From Parietaria judaica (taxonomy: Eukaryota; Streptophyta; Magnoliopsida; Rosales; Urticaceae): DNA of 64,000 nt. Positions 1 to 12,563 of this stretch are shown here, piece by piece. The notes below the pieces were generated by a model that saw only the letters and a list, made by a program, of their open reading frames with translations, was not told the origin of the DNA and ran no database searches. Numbering within the stretch: the stretch's first letter is position 1; every line of letters begins with the position of its first letter. The stretch lies in assembly GCA_954871525.1 (NCBI GenBank), contig OX940864.1, forward strand, positions 2,970,001-3,034,000, written 5' to 3'. The translations under genes were made by a program, and so were the position numbers.

Positions 1-3000
1 AGTAGGGTTTACATTATATGTATAGATATATATTTGTGTGGTCTTAATTCAATTAGTAGGGAAGAGGAATAGAAGTGTGAACTCACAAAGCAAATATGTA
101 GAAGTTTTTTAGTTGCTATTTTCCTTTATTAGCTAATCAAACCCATACATAAGCTAAATAGTCAAACATTTAATAAAATAAATCAATATTGACTCACCAA
201 CATGATTAAATGGCGGGTAGAGCTGCCCGGGTCCACGGATAGAGGTGCATGAGATGATTTTTTTTTTAAAGGTTCATAATTCAATTATTGTTAAAAGATG
301 GTGTTCGGCTTGCAATCACCATTGAAAGGTCGGGTATGGGTTTGAAACGCCGAAGAAAGCCGGTCATAGGGTGCCCGTGCCCGAGAAAACTTTCATTCTC
401 CTCTAGTTTTTTCAACCACATAATCACAGGGAAGTATGAAGATGATAATTGCATTTTGGATCGAAATACAAAATTATTGATTGATATCGATTTCGACCCA
501 AGATAAATGAATTGTTGAAGTACTCTTATATATATACATATAATATTTTTTTAGAGATGGAATTTTTTAATATTGAAAATCTCTTGTTCATTTTATTCTC
601 CATTGATTTAAGCTCTAGAGAAAGAAAAAGAAAACATAATTCCAAGTTCTAAAATTGATTCATAATAATTTTCCATTTACAAATTCCGTAGATATTTTAA
701 TATCTTTGTTGTTTTTGTGTAGAATATTAAAATATATAACATGAAGCCGTTGTGATGAGCCTTGGAAATATTTTATATGTCAACAATCCATGGGTCTTCA
801 TAACTTTGTAAACTCAAATTCTCAATGTATCTGACTAAAAATTAGAGACCTTTATGACATTCTAGATGGGCCTTTGACTGGAACGCCTAGAAATGGAGGC
901 CCATTTTGGATTTTAGCATTGGCTCTAAAACCCAATTAGATATAAGGACTAAAAAATTGGACAAAAATTGTTCGAAGTCACTCAATTAGAAAATTTTGTC
1001 AATGGTTCGTAACTTTGTAAAGTGACTGTATGACACTTTTAATTTTGTAATTTGTGCCTAAGTATCCTATGAAATATTACATACAAAAAATCAGATAAAT
1101 ATGAAATATTGAAGGGAAAAAAAAGTTATATAAAACTTGGAGGAGTACTTTAGTAAATTAAACGTAAGTTACTAAAAAATTTAGTAATAAGATTTTGAAG
1201 TTCGTAAAAATTGACATAATTTTTAATTTTTGCAAACCTTATTAATATTTTACCATCCTCCATTAAGCTATGTAGAACATAGTATGCATTATACATTTTT
1301 GTCCCAATTTCCTTTACGTTTTGTATTTTTATCAATTTTTTTTTTTATCTTTCATTGTGTAATTTTATCCTTATTTTGTCCTCATCTGCTTCTTCACATT
1401 CAAGAGCGTAAAGCCGAGTACGTAAATTTAAAAACTATGTTAATAAACTTAGAGAATACTAAGGAAGGAAAGTTAATTAAAGGAACCATAGAGTCATTTT
1501 AAAAAATGAGTGATATAGAGATATAAATACAAAGTAAATTGTTGTACATATAAATAAACCGTATATTTTTAGTGTAAAGCTTGTGACTGATATTTGTAGT
1601 ACTTGTAGCATTAAGAGAGAGCGCGAAAAAAAGAATCATAACACTAAAATTTTGATTGGTTATAAAAAATACGATTTACAAGCGGTAAGTGAACGTACTT
1701 TTCACAATAACGATGAACCAGTATAATTCTCGGTGAAACTATTAATCCCAATAATTTGTCCATTGAAATAAACCATATAAGTTTAGTTTGAGCATAAGTG
1801 ATACTTAATAGTGTAAATGAAGCAAGACCAATTGAGATTGTAATGCCACCAATATTATTATTTAGTTGGCCAATGACCACAATCACCCTTATAATCAATA
1901 CGAATGATGCATCACATTTGATGACATGTCAAGTCGCTCTATTTTTTACATCAATCTCATGTACTAATTTAATATGCATTGTGCACGATCTTAGTAAATG
2001 AATGTGTTAACCTATTAACATTAATGTATTTGACATGAAATCTCGATGGACACGTGACCTTTGGACTCGATGGACAACTCAAATAGGTTACACCCTCCAC
2101 TTGGAGATTTGACAGTCTTTGGACTATACATATATACATATATATATATTATAAGTGGTTGTGAATCTGATGAACAATGTCCTTGAAATTGAAAAATGAC
2201 AACTCCATGACCGTGACTGCATTTCAATCCCTTAAGGATTCAACTTGCATGGCCGACGCTAATAAAGTGACAACAAATTTTATCTTCATCAAGGTAGCTT
2301 AAACTTTTAGTTATTACTAATCTCTAACTTGTAATACTTACAAGTTAAATGAAATTGTACGAAAATACCTATTTAGCTACAAATATGAGTTATCGTGTGT
2401 ATTAAAATGAGTAGTTTTTAAAAAAGTTCGTACGGAATTGATCATTAATAAACCTTACTATTAAAGAGTCTAAGCACTAAATTGTCCATTCAAATTAATT
2501 AGGGCAAATATTCTTGAACGCTTCTTATTTCGTATTTTTATACATATATCGTCATTCAGTTAGTAAAATGACTACACATAACGTCTTCATATCTATAATT
2601 TTGTCCTGTGTAGTCTTCTGCTAAATGCCTTAAATACAATTTAGAATTTTTTGCTTGACGCGATTGTTTATGAAGGATTAAATAAAGGCTAAATAATCAA
2701 CACATGTTTCATCTAAGCAATTGTTCGTTAGTTTTATCACTATGTATCTCACGATTTTGTAATCTTGTACTTATTCAGTTCTTCGGGTGTAATGTGCCAA
2801 AAATATAATTTCGATTAAAACTAACAACTTTATCAAAAGACATAAAAAAAGACAAAATTTATAAAGCCGCGAATTATACAAGAACAAAATTACAAATTAA
2901 AAAGTACGAGATAATCATTATTTCTTTTGCAAAATGGTACATAGGTCCGTCACAAAGCGAAGGATATGTACAAAGATATTTATCCTTTTACTCTATATTT

Positions 3001-4285
3001 ACTCAAAACTTAATGAACATATCGCTAACGGTTACAACTCACAAACTCGCCTAATAAAGTAAAAAAACTCCATGTCCTTTTCATCGAGTGTCTTAGTCTT
3101 GCTTACCTTCGTCTCCTTTTTCTTCTTTTACATATTTATAAAAATGGAAAACCATTATTAATCATAGTTTTCATGGTGGTAAGTCTATGTCTTAATACGG
3201 CCCAAAGCCGTTGTACTTTTCTCACGTTGAACAAAGATATATTAAACAATCTCATAAACATATTGCTTATTATAATAATCAACAAAGGTTGTAGTGTATG
3301 TGTGTGTTATGCTAGTGATATAAATGATAAGATAATATTATGGGCTTTAAAGAATGGGAAAAACCAAGGTATCCAATGTCCACTATCCAAACGTTGGCTA
3401 CACATTGGTCTAAGGAGATTGAGAATCAATAGTAAAGTAGTACTACAAGAAAAGAGGAATTAAATATAACTATTATATTGGTATTGGAGAAGAAATCTAC
3501 AAAATATATAAAATAAAAACAAGAAGATCCCATTTTCTCATTTTTAATACAAGGAAATTTATATGTCGCCACATCATTGGCTCTTTACTTTTTATTGTGT
3601 AAAAAAATATTGAATTCAATGAATTCCGACCGAATCTTCCTTGTGAACACTAAAACTTGTTTCTTCTATTAAAGAATTCGAATTTAAAAATAAATAAAAT
3701 AACGAGAAAATATTAATAGTACACCTGAATTTATTTATGTATTCAATCTTCTTTTAAAACATTTTTTTTCTTATATCAATTAAGTCATTGAATTTATTAC
3801 TTTGCATGAGATCTTCCTTAGCCTTCCAATTTTGTATCAATTAGCTTGTTAACTATCTTTGTATAAATTTTCTTTCTAAATTTGTAACATGTAATCCAAT
3901 ACCAGTAATTAAAGAATTTTGATTAAAATGTGAGAAGAAAAAAAAAACAATTTCAATGATTAGCTAGAAGAAAGACAAAGAGGCCAAAAAAAGTTGTCGC
4001 TAGAGAATATCGAGAGAAATTTAATAAAGTTTTACAATATTTTTGGTAGGATAAATTTTAATGATAGAGAATAAACTTTAATTTTGAATAAAAAATTATA
4101 TATATATATATAATAAAAAGGACATCGGGTAAAATTAGACAAAATTAATATAAATTGATAAATTTGAAGGCTGTAATAACTAATAAGGTTATAAGTTTTA
4201 AGACTTTAAGGGGTATTTAGCATATTTACTCAAAAATAAATTGTGAAAGGAAATAAAGCATTCTTTTATAGTGAAAAAGAAAATG
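1..4285. other. AT-rich intergenic region
   Basis: No open reading frame here has the length, composition or family similarity of a gene; the longest is 96 codons and resembles nothing I recognise. The stretch is AT-rich with short (AT)n tracts near 2138-2150 and 4090-4112. A segment near 1660-1735 resembles, in minus orientation, the solo-LTR family found at 45022-45323: both share a GATTTACA(A/G)GCGG core followed by AAGTG(A/G)ACGTAC. It is therefore probably a decayed LTR fragment. The 190-500 segment is somewhat less AT-rich but gave no recognisable product. Confidence 0.6.
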
Positions 4286-4289
4286 GGCC

Positions 4290-4532
4290 CACGGACACGT
4301 GGCAAGGGTATAGTGGGAATGGAAAGCTCAACACGACAGAAGTGAGAGAAGTTTATTCATTGATGACTTTATCTTCCAAACCCACACGACTCCAGACAAT
4401 CACTAAAGCTCAAGCCACGTGTTCAGATCAACCACCATATTTTCGCCACGTCATCGCCTAAAGACGTAATGAATTATCGAGTTTTGACTCCCGACAGGTG
4501 GCGCCATCTCATTCGATGACGTGTGACAGCTG
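4290..4532. promoter_or_regulatory. Cluster of ACGT-core (ABRE/G-box-like) motifs
   Basis: Within about 240 bp there are two perfect CACGTG G-boxes in ABRE-like context (GACACGTGGC at 4294-4303 and GCCACGTG around 4414-4421), a CCACGTCA motif at 4446-4453, GACGTAAT near 4462, and TGACGTGTG near 4517-4525. These are classical bZIP (ABF/AREB, TGA, GBF) binding sites. No gene starts next to them. The nearest recognisable gene is the ATHB7/12-type HD-Zip gene about 8 kb downstream. The 4.5-kb copia element lies between them, so the distance would have been about 3.6 kb before that insertion. A distal ABA/stress-responsive element is an inference; the motifs could also belong to an unseen or dead promoter. 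Confidence 0.4.
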
Positions 4533-5246
4533 ACGAACCTTGTCCTTAGCCTACTACTTTTAAATTTTAATTGCCGATAAGTATTGCTTCCTAGTTTTTT
4601 GTTTTTCGTTTTAAATAATATGTTTATTAAAAATTACTTTTTATATTATTATTTAGTAGAAACTATTATATGTACAGTGTATGATCAATTAATAATGATA
4701 AGCTGCATACTATCTTATAAATATTTTCGTTATAAATTCTTTTGATTTATTTGTTCATTGCGAATTCTTTGACTATTCTAATTAATTATCGTAAAAATTT
4801 ACGGTAATTAAAGAGAGCGCTCGAACAAAATATCAGAAGTACGCGAAGAATTTCAAATTTTATTGTGGGATTCATTGTTGATGTACTGTATACTAAATAA
4901 ATAAGGACTTATTGTTAATGGTCTTTGCATCAAAATAATAGCTTGACATATGTGTATATATATATTATATATTATAAATAATGGGTAAAGTCGAATCATG
5001 AACGTGTGATTCAGCTATAAGGCTTGACCTTATCGTAAAGAAAATATCAGAAAGCAAATTGTGAAATAATATAGCGATGTTTCATAAATACATTGGTCCC
5101 TCAGAAATGTCTCTTTGTGTAGCCCCAATCACGTACAATTTCATCTTCACGTAGAGCGTAGTCATGTAGTACCATTAAGATATTTGTCGCGTAATTATTA
5201 TTATTATTATTATTGTTCTAGACATATTAAATAATGTTTTTATTTT
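4533..5246. other. AT-rich spacer before the copia element
   Basis: AT-rich DNA with a short (ATT)n run near 5192-5212 and an (AT)n tract near 4955-4975. Nothing gene-like is visible. It ends at the TATGT target duplication of the copia insertion (5247-5251). Confidence 0.6.
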
Positions 5247-5251
5247 TATGT

Positions 5252-5917
5252 TGTTGGAAATTTCTTCGAAGTTGAAAACGTCACGGCTTGAATCGTGCAT
5301 ATGATCACTTTCCTAATAGTGTTTCGAGCACTCAAAAACGTCTTCGAGTCTGCTTGCAAGAACACCCAGGATAAGACAAGCCTTTGGCCGGGAAATCGCA
5401 AGACGAAGCGAAGTTCCGACCCTTCTCAGCGGCAATTAGTGTTCTGAAAACGGAAAACGAGAAAACGGTCAGAAACCGCCCCCAACGGCTAGTAACTGCT
5501 GAACGACACGTGGCGAGGCGCGAATCGCCGCGAGAAAGCCCGAGCCTACGCCGCTCGCCCGATGCCACGTGCTCAAGTGCGCCTACAAGACGCCACTAGC
5601 GCCTCTACGCCCACGCACTCGCACCCGAGCCCGAGCCCGAACCGGAGACGGTGTCGCCAGTGGCGACACCGGCGAGGGCGGCATTGCGAAAGCGTGAGGT
5701 GGCATGGTCTCGCCACCTCGCCTCCACACGGAACTCATGTGGCATACTCATCACTATGCCACATGTTGAGCTCACATCACTATTGTTTTCCTTATATATT
5801 GCACAAACTCTTTGTAATTAATCCATGTGGGACTTTTCACATTCCCACATTTACTCTCCACTCAACTCAATATACTAGCTCATTTATTAGAACATTTATT
5901 ATTAATAAATTCCAACA
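5252..5917 (-). repeat. Copia downstream (3') LTR, full length
   Basis: Long terminal repeat of about 666 bp, starting TGTTGGAAAT and ending TTCCAACA on the plus strand. The segment from about 5420 to 5917 is nearly identical to 9230-9735. The GC-rich middle (5470-5720) contains the tract behind spurious ORFs on both strands. It borders the polypurine tract on its inner side and the TATGT duplication on its outer side. Confidence 0.92.
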
Positions 5918-6466
5918 ATCCCCCACTGTTCTAATAATATAAGTATAATTTCCAGAAAAGTAACAAAGGGTGCTAATACAGTTAGGTATCTTTCGATTTG
6001 AACATGACCTTAGTAAAGACAACACAAGATCTTATCGGAATGTCAGGTAGCTAGGCTTTGAACCTGTTATTCCTTGTGACAAGATCGGTGAAGCCTTACA
6101 CACACCCTTTAGTAGTTCTTCGCCTACATCTCTCGCTTAGCACCGTTAATGGCCATGTGCTCTTCCTGTCTCGTGAATTTTTCATGAGAGAAACTCCAAC
6201 TCTCACTTTAAGACGGCACCATCTCTAAATTCACATAGGTGAAGTTCTTACAGTATCTCTGTTGTTTTACAGATACATATCCTCATCACTGAACTTCATT
6301 AAGAGTTATAAATAACTCAACCCTCCAAATACAACAGCTAACATTGTGGTACAATGTTACACACATCCAAATCAACGATTTGTTGTTACCCATTGAATCT
6401 AAAGTTAAGGATTTCCTAACATTAGATTGGGTTGCCACCGTTGTTGGAACTCTTACTCAAGGAGTT

Positions 6467-7760
6467 TCAGTCCCATACCCTAGAGGTAGACCTTACTAAA
6501 TCTCTGGCCAATGGTTTAGTAAAAGGATCAGCTAAATTATAGTTGGTACGCACAAACGAAAGTGAAATGATCCCATCCTTGATCAATTTCCTTACGTAGT
6601 CATGTCTTAGACTAATATGTCTAGACTTCCCGTTATACACTTTGTTGTATGCTCTAGCTAAAGTAGCTTGACTATCACAATGTATCGACACTTTCGATAT
6701 ATTGTCCTTAGCCAACGAAGCTTCCAAAAGAAGGTCCCTCAACCACTCAGCCTATTGACCAGCGGAAGCAAGAGCTACAAACTCTGACTCCATGGTCGAA
6801 TGAGTAATACAAGTTTGTTTCTTGCTCTTCCAAGAAATTGCACCTCCGGCAAGTGTGAAAACCCATCCCGTCGTAGATTTGTTATCTCCGACACTCGATA
6901 TCCAACTACCGTCGGTATATCCTTCGAGTATGGCAGGAAACCTACCATATTGGAGGCCGAGATTTTTTGTTTTCATAAGATAGCCAAAAATCCTCCCGAT
7001 AGCCTTCCAATGCTCACCGTTGGGGTTGCTAGTAAATCTGCTCATTTTACTAACAGCAAATGCTATATCGGGTCTAGTGCATTGCATTAAATACATAAGA
7101 CAACCGATAGCACTTGCGTACTCCAACTGAGCCACAGCTCTCCCATTATTCTTCTCAAGTTTAATACTAGGATCAAATGGGGTGTTCACTTCTTTGAACT
7201 TCAAATGTTTGAACTTATCAAGCACTTTCTCAACATAGTGTGATTGACTAAGTTCATAACCCCCACTGGTTCGCTTAACCTTGATTCCTAGAATCGTGTC
7301 AACTTGTCCAAGATCTTTCATCTTGAATGTAGAAGATAGAAACCTCTTTGTTTCTGAAATTCCGTTCATCTCGTTGCTAATGATCAACATATCATCAACG
7401 TAAAGACAAAGGAATATCACAGTGTTTCCACGCACCTTTGTGTACAAACACTTGTCACAAACGTTGTGAACGAATCCATTTGCAAGAATGACCGAGTCAA
7501 ACTTCTGATGCCACTGTTTAGGAGTTTGTTTCAAACCATATAATGATTTGACAAGCTTGCAAACCTTTTGTTCATTCCCCGGAAGTACGTAACCCTCCGG
7601 TTGCTCCATGTAAATCTCCTCATCGAGATCTCCATTTAAGAATGTCGTTTTGACATCCATTTGATGAACAAAGAGGTTATGCAATGAAGCTAACGCAAAC
7701 AGTATCCTAACTGTTGTCGTTCTCGCTACCGGTGCATAAGTATTGAAGTAATCGATCCCT
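6467..7760 (-). pseudogene. Copia reverse transcriptase and RNase H (broken pol)
   Basis: On the minus strand, 7684-6752 encodes reverse transcriptase followed by the start of RNase H. It shows the palm-domain YVDD catalytic box (in [10 protein letters not shown]), the SLYGLKQ motif with QWHQKFD after it, and the late WKSKKQT...STMESE segment of copia RNase H. A stop codon after the residues FVALASAGQ interrupts the frame. The same domain then continues in 6742-6467 with CDSQATL, the YNLADPFTK motif and the normal C-terminal tail. Sequence upstream of 7684 continues the RT N-terminal region with at least one further stop. These enzymes would make cDNA from the element RNA, but this copy is inactivated. 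Confidence 0.9.
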
Positions 7761-7996
7761 TCCCTTTGTCAAAATCCTTTGGCTACTAATCTAGCCTTGT
7801 AGGTGTTTAAAGTACCATCACTATGATACTTTTTTCTAAACACCCACTTACATCCAATGGGTCTCGACCCTTTGGGTAAGTCGACAAGCTCCCAAGTGTG
7901 GTTAGACATAATTGAATCCATCTCGTCTTGGATAGCATCTTTCCAAAAAGCAGAATCCCGTGAAGCTACAACTTCTTTAAAGGTTTTCGGATCATC

Positions 7997-9140
7997 TTAC
8001 ACTAGAAGAATGATAGGAATCTTACGAACAAAATTCTCCCTATCTCCTTCTACTAAGTAAAAGGAAATGAGTTGAGAGTCTATTTCGTTCGGTCCTAGAT
8101 CCTTACTCTTTCGAACTCTCTTGCTAATCCGAAGCTCGGGTTGTTTTTCAATAACCCTTGAAGAACTCTCCTCGCGAGGTTCTTCATTTATGGGTATCTC
8201 AGAATTTTTATCCTTCGTGATAAGATTCTCAAAGAATTCCAAATCTCGTGATTCAATTATCACATTAGACTCCAAGTCAAGAAGTCCATATGCCTTACTA
8301 TTGGCCGCGTATCCTACAAAAAGCACATTTAATCCCGCGAGGACCCAACTTGGTCCTTTTCGGATCCATGTTCTTGTAGTAAGCAACTCAGCCCCACACT
8401 TTAAAGTAACCGATGTTCGGTGCACGACCTTTCCAAAGTTCATACGGCGAAATACCATTCTTTAAAGGAATCCTGTTCAATATATGACATGCACATAACA
8501 AAGCTTCACTCCGCAAACTAAATGGCAATTCAGACTGTATTAACATAGAATTTATCATCTCTTGATACGTTCTATTTTTTCGTTCAGCTAACCCGTTCTG
8601 TTCTGGTGTACGTGGTGCGGAACACTCGTGTATAATGTCGTTTTCTTCACAAAACGCATTAAAATCATTTGGGAAATATTCTCCGCCCCTATCACTCCTA
8701 AGGACTTTAATTTTGATTCCCAATTGATTTTCCACTTTCGCTTTATAAACTTTAAAAGCATTGAAAGCTTCGTCTTTATGCTTTGAAAGAAAAACGTAAG
8801 TGAATCTCGAACAATCGTCAATAAATGAAATAAAATACCGATTTCCCCCTCGGGTTTTCATTCCGTTAAATTCACACAAATCAGAATGCACAAGATCTAA
8901 CAGATTTGTGTTACGTTCAACACTATAAAAAGGTTTCTTAATCATTTTCGATTTAACGCAAATTTCACATTTTTCAAAATCATCAACGTTGCATGAAATC
9001 AAACCGGATTTAATTAACCTTTTCATTGTGCTAACACCAATATGAGCTAATCTACTATGCCATAAATTAATTGAACAATTGAAATACGCAGAAGTAGAAA
9101 CTTTATTGATAACATTGTCAACGATACAAAGCTTAACCAT
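7997..9140 (-). pseudogene. Copia GAG-pre-integrase and integrase (broken pol)
   Basis: The minus-strand frame 9140-8388 begins inside the GAG-pre-integrase zinc-binding region (LWHSRLAHIG, then CEICVKSK). It runs through the integrase catalytic core, including the FIDDCSRFTYVF segment, RSDRGGEY and the PRTPEQNGLAERKNRT motif near the third catalytic acidic residue. The integrase C-terminal part then appears in a different frame (8458-7997), so a frameshift lies near 8390-8450. Nothing recognisable as gag or protease is present between 9140 and the upstream LTR, where about 1.5 kb would be expected. The C-terminal linker leading to reverse transcriptase is also interrupted, between 7997 and about 7760. 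Confidence 0.88.
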
Positions 9141-9207
9141 TCAGAGAGCAGTTAACGTTTTTGTATTAGAAACGAAAGTTTAAAGACACAAAAACAGTTA
9201 TGCTGAG

Positions 9208-9735
9208 AAGGTAGCGACCCTTCTCAGCGGTACCTTCTCAGCGGCAGTTAGTGTTCTGAAAATGGAAAACGAGAAAACGGTCAGAAACCGCCCCCAACGG
9301 CTAGTAACTGCCGACCGACACGTGGCGAGGCGAGAATCACCGCGAGAAAGCCTGAGACCCGAGCCTACGCCGCTCGCCCGATGCCACGTGCTCAAGTGCG
9401 CCTACAAGACGCCACTAGCGCCTCTACGCACCCGACCCTGATCTCGAGCCGGAGCCGGTGTCGCCGGTGGCGACACCGACGAGGGCGGCGTTGCGAAAGC
9501 GTGAGGTGGCATGGTCTCGCCACCTCGCCTCCACACGACACTCATGTGGCATACTCATCACTATGCCACATGTTGAGCTCACATCACTATTGTTTTCCTT
9601 ATATATTGCACAAACTCTTTGTAATTAATCCATGTGAGACTTTTCACATTCTTACATTTACTCTCCACTCAACTCAATATACTAGCTCATTTATTAGAAC
9701 ATTTATTGGTAATTTATTATTAATAAATTCCAACA
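9208..9735 (-). repeat. Copia upstream (5') LTR, truncated at its inner end
   Basis: Homologous to 5252-5917 but lacking about 140 bp at the integrase-facing side. Near 9205-9245 the CTTCTCAGCGG segment is duplicated, which may mark the deletion junction. A short insertion relative to the other LTR (GGTAATTTATTATTAATAAA near the outer end) is also visible. No primer-binding-site sequence follows it. Confidence 0.85.
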
Positions 9736-9740
9736 TATGT

Positions 9741-12161
9741 CATTTCTGTAGAATTTTTAATTAGATGAGGAATGATCTCATTAAATCGTACGTCGGAACA
9801 GTTTTTACGTTTGTAGCATGCTTCATTTCTGTGGACTTCGAGCGTTCTTAATGGTATCAATAACACGATGGAAACATCTTCGTTTGTTGAACGATTGAGA
9901 CCTTATTTTTACTGCAACAATGCTAGTTGTACACATGAAGAACCAGAGTATACATCCGGGAACCCACCAATTTTGGTCTTCGGAGGTCACCGACATTGGC
10001 TGCTAGATTTTTTTTTATGAAATTGTACGAAATACTCATTTTGTGTCAAACCTTTTAAAAAAAATACCTATTGTGTGTGTTAAAAACTACCCATAATTGA
10101 TAGTTTTTTTAAAAAAATTGCACAAAATGATATTTCGTTAATTAACCCGTCATGTAAAATTTAAGTTCAATGATTAACATTGTTATAAATATTTTTTATA
10201 ACCCTACTTTTTAATAAACTTTTGAGTATGATATTTTAAAATAAAAAAATAAAAACTTTAGGAGAAACCTTCGGATTGTCAAATAAAATTTAAGTTGAAT
10301 GATTAACATTGTTATAAATATTTTTAAATATTATTGTTTTACAAAAACCTCTCATTGTACTCATCGAATTTTGGTATACCCAAAAAATTAGATTGAGATA
10401 ATCGATTAAAATTTTACAAAATCCTATCAATATACCCGTATATCCTTTAATATACCTATAAAAATAAACTCTCGGCACTTATTGGTAAACTAGTTCTTAA
10501 ATCATGTTTTTCTCATTTTCGAGCACTTATAATGCTATTTAGTATTATATCATTACTCTATGGGTTTGTTCAATTAATGTCACCATTTTAATTATTGATT
10601 CCCTACGTGCTTTTGAGTCATGAAAAATATGTTCTTTAACATCATTTTCTATCGACAAAAATGTAAATATATATAAAAAAAAAGTTTAAGGATGAAAACG
10701 AGTTCTCCAAGAAACTAGGGAGCAATTAAACGAATAAATCTAAAAGTGAGTGCTAAATTTATCATCTACCAAATTAACAAGCCCCAAGGATACAAATTTA
10801 AGTGCAATTAATGTTTTTAATTAAGAGGAGAGAGAAGCGCTAATGGAGGTGATTAGCAGTGTCTGCAGTAACGTGATTCACGACGCCGACACAAAACAAT
10901 AATTAAGGACAATTAAACAATTAATTAATTGTGACGATGACGAGCGCAATAGTGACAAGCAATTAAAAAATTATTATACACATATAATAATTATACAACT
11001 AAAGAAGACGTCTACAAATATTAAAATAAATAAAAATGTTTATCATGCAGGCGCCGAATTTACAAACCTTAGCCTTTTTCCCTAGACTATATCTTCATTA
11101 TTTCAAACTTTTATTTACGAAAATATTGATAGAAGCCTCATACTTTGTAGTGTTGTGATTATATTTATTTGGTCTTGATTTTGTTAAATAAGCTAAAAAT
11201 AAACAAAATAAAAAATTTAAAGATATTGAAAAAGATTAAAATTTTAAGGCAATTCCGTGTAAAAATAAAATAAATAAAGGAGTACAATTTTAAATGTAAA
11301 AGTTAAAAAAATTAATAATTTCAAGTAAATTTTGAATGTTTTCTAAAAATTTGATAGCAGGGGATTACAAACTCAACATAGATCTGCTTCTTTAAACCAA
11401 AGATGGAAATACAAATGTCAATAATTAAATAAGGCCACAAATATAAAATTGAAAAATGGCGGCATAAGTACCCATAGTTTTTGAAAAGTTGACATTAAGT
11501 TTCAATTCCTTTTTTGGTGACGAAAGTTGCCAAACTCTTATTTTGTCTTCCGTCACGTCTTTGTCCTAAAACCGTTAAGCAGCGCCTCGTATCACGTTTT
11601 TAAACCCACTAAATATACCATTGTTTATCATTGATAAATTAGTTTAATTTTTTTATTAAAAATTATATATTTAAAGGTACTAAAAACGTGATACGTGACA
11701 CGTTCTGGACGAAAACATAACTGAAGACACAAAATAAGAGTTTAGCAGCTTTCGCCACCCAAACAAAACAATGAGAACTCAATGCCAACTTTTCAAAAAC
11801 TTTAGGTACTTGTGCTCCCATTTTCCCATTAAAATTAGGGGATAAATAGACACACAAACAAAAATGATGGGCCAAATGTGAATTATATAATTTTTTTAGT
11901 TAATTAGCCATAAGTTGTTGTTTTTTTTTTTGTTTTTTTTTATATCATAAAATTCGATTTCGAAAACCTATAAAAAAATATGTTCAAATTTGTAAGAACT
12001 ATAAAAATAATACACACTGTATTTTTGTTTCTATTTATACAAACACGACATATTCCCCCTACCTCCTCCTTTAATTTATAATAATTTAATTCTATTTGAC
12101 TCTCTATTTTGTGATTTTATTCTTATTGACCCTCACATAGATATGTATGTATTATGCATAT

Positions 12162-12192
<31 letters not shown>

Positions 12193-12440
12193 ACTTAATT
12201 TTATAGATGCAAAAAAGATTTTAAAATTGAAGGTGTAGTTATAAATTGTAATCATTTGATTAAGTAATAGGCCATTAAAATTTAAAACGTAGAGAGTAAT
12301 AAATAAATAATCATAATATACAAAGCGGGAATATAGAGGAAATATTTGTCTCTCTTTATATTTTTTTTTAAACCCTACAACAAACAATTACTAGCAGCAA
12401 TAATTAGCAATGAAAAACCAAGCCTCTAAACAGTGCATTT
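9741..12440. other. AT-rich region upstream of the HD-Zip gene
   Basis: No coding gene is visible. It contains a foldback MITE (about 11459-11819), an (AT)n microsatellite at about 12163-12192, and a segment near 10014-10120 that resembles one near 2340-2420 (both contain GAAATTGTACGAAA followed by ATAC). The last few hundred bases should include the promoter of the HD-Zip gene. Confidence 0.55.
11459..11819. mobile_element. Foldback MITE with long terminal inverted repeats
   Basis: The left arm starts GGCGGCATAAGTACC and the right arm ends GGTACTTGTGCTCCC. The arms match as inverted repeats over about 90 bp, including TTTTTGAAAAGTTG and AAACTCTTATTTTGT against their complements, so the element would fold into a long hairpin. 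The centre includes an ACGTGATACGTG-like inverted motif. No coding capacity. I could not define a clean target duplication. Its CGGCATAAGTAC end is shared with 58243-58433 and, single-ended, near 15226. Confidence 0.65.
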
Positions 12441-12448
12441 CAGGCCAA

Positions 12449-12457
12449 TATATATAA
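12449..12457 (+). promoter_or_regulatory. Probable TATA box of the HD-Zip gene
   Basis: TATATATAA lies 107 bp upstream of the predicted ATG at 12564. That spacing would give a 5' UTR of roughly 75-85 bases. It is followed by a CA-rich leader, typical for plant promoters. Confidence 0.55.
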
Positions 12458-12563
12458 GCAAACCTCCACAATCACACACACAAACTCCGACATGCATCTC
12501 CTGAATCAGAGACCAAAATTCCCCAACCACCATTAAATTCCCGAAGAATCCCACCGTGCAAGA

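Larger units (their letters stand above)
5252..9735 (-). mobile_element. Ty1/copia LTR retrotransposon, internally deleted
   Basis: The element is read on the minus strand and flanked by an exact 5-bp target duplication, TATGT (5247-5251 and 9736-9740). The outer ends are TGTTGGAA...TTCCAACA. The downstream LTR is 5252-5917 (about 666 bp) and the upstream LTR about 9208-9735 (about 528 bp). A polypurine tract (AGTGGGGGAT on the minus strand, about 5918-5928) abuts the downstream LTR as expected. Domain order, integrase then reverse transcriptase then RNase H, is diagnostic of copia rather than gypsy elements. The upstream LTR has lost roughly 140 bp of its inner end, and it joins sequence that runs straight into the integrase region. 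The primer binding site, gag and protease are therefore missing. Stop codons and frameshifts break pol, so the element cannot be autonomous. Confidence 0.93.

Noticed and set aside
3173..3463. 96-codon ORF as a gene
   Set aside because: AT-rich composition, isoleucine/asparagine runs and no domain; consistent with a chance ORF.
9140..9210. Primer binding site for the copia element
   Set aside because: No TGGTATCAGAGC-like or other tRNA-complementary word was found; the region appears deleted.
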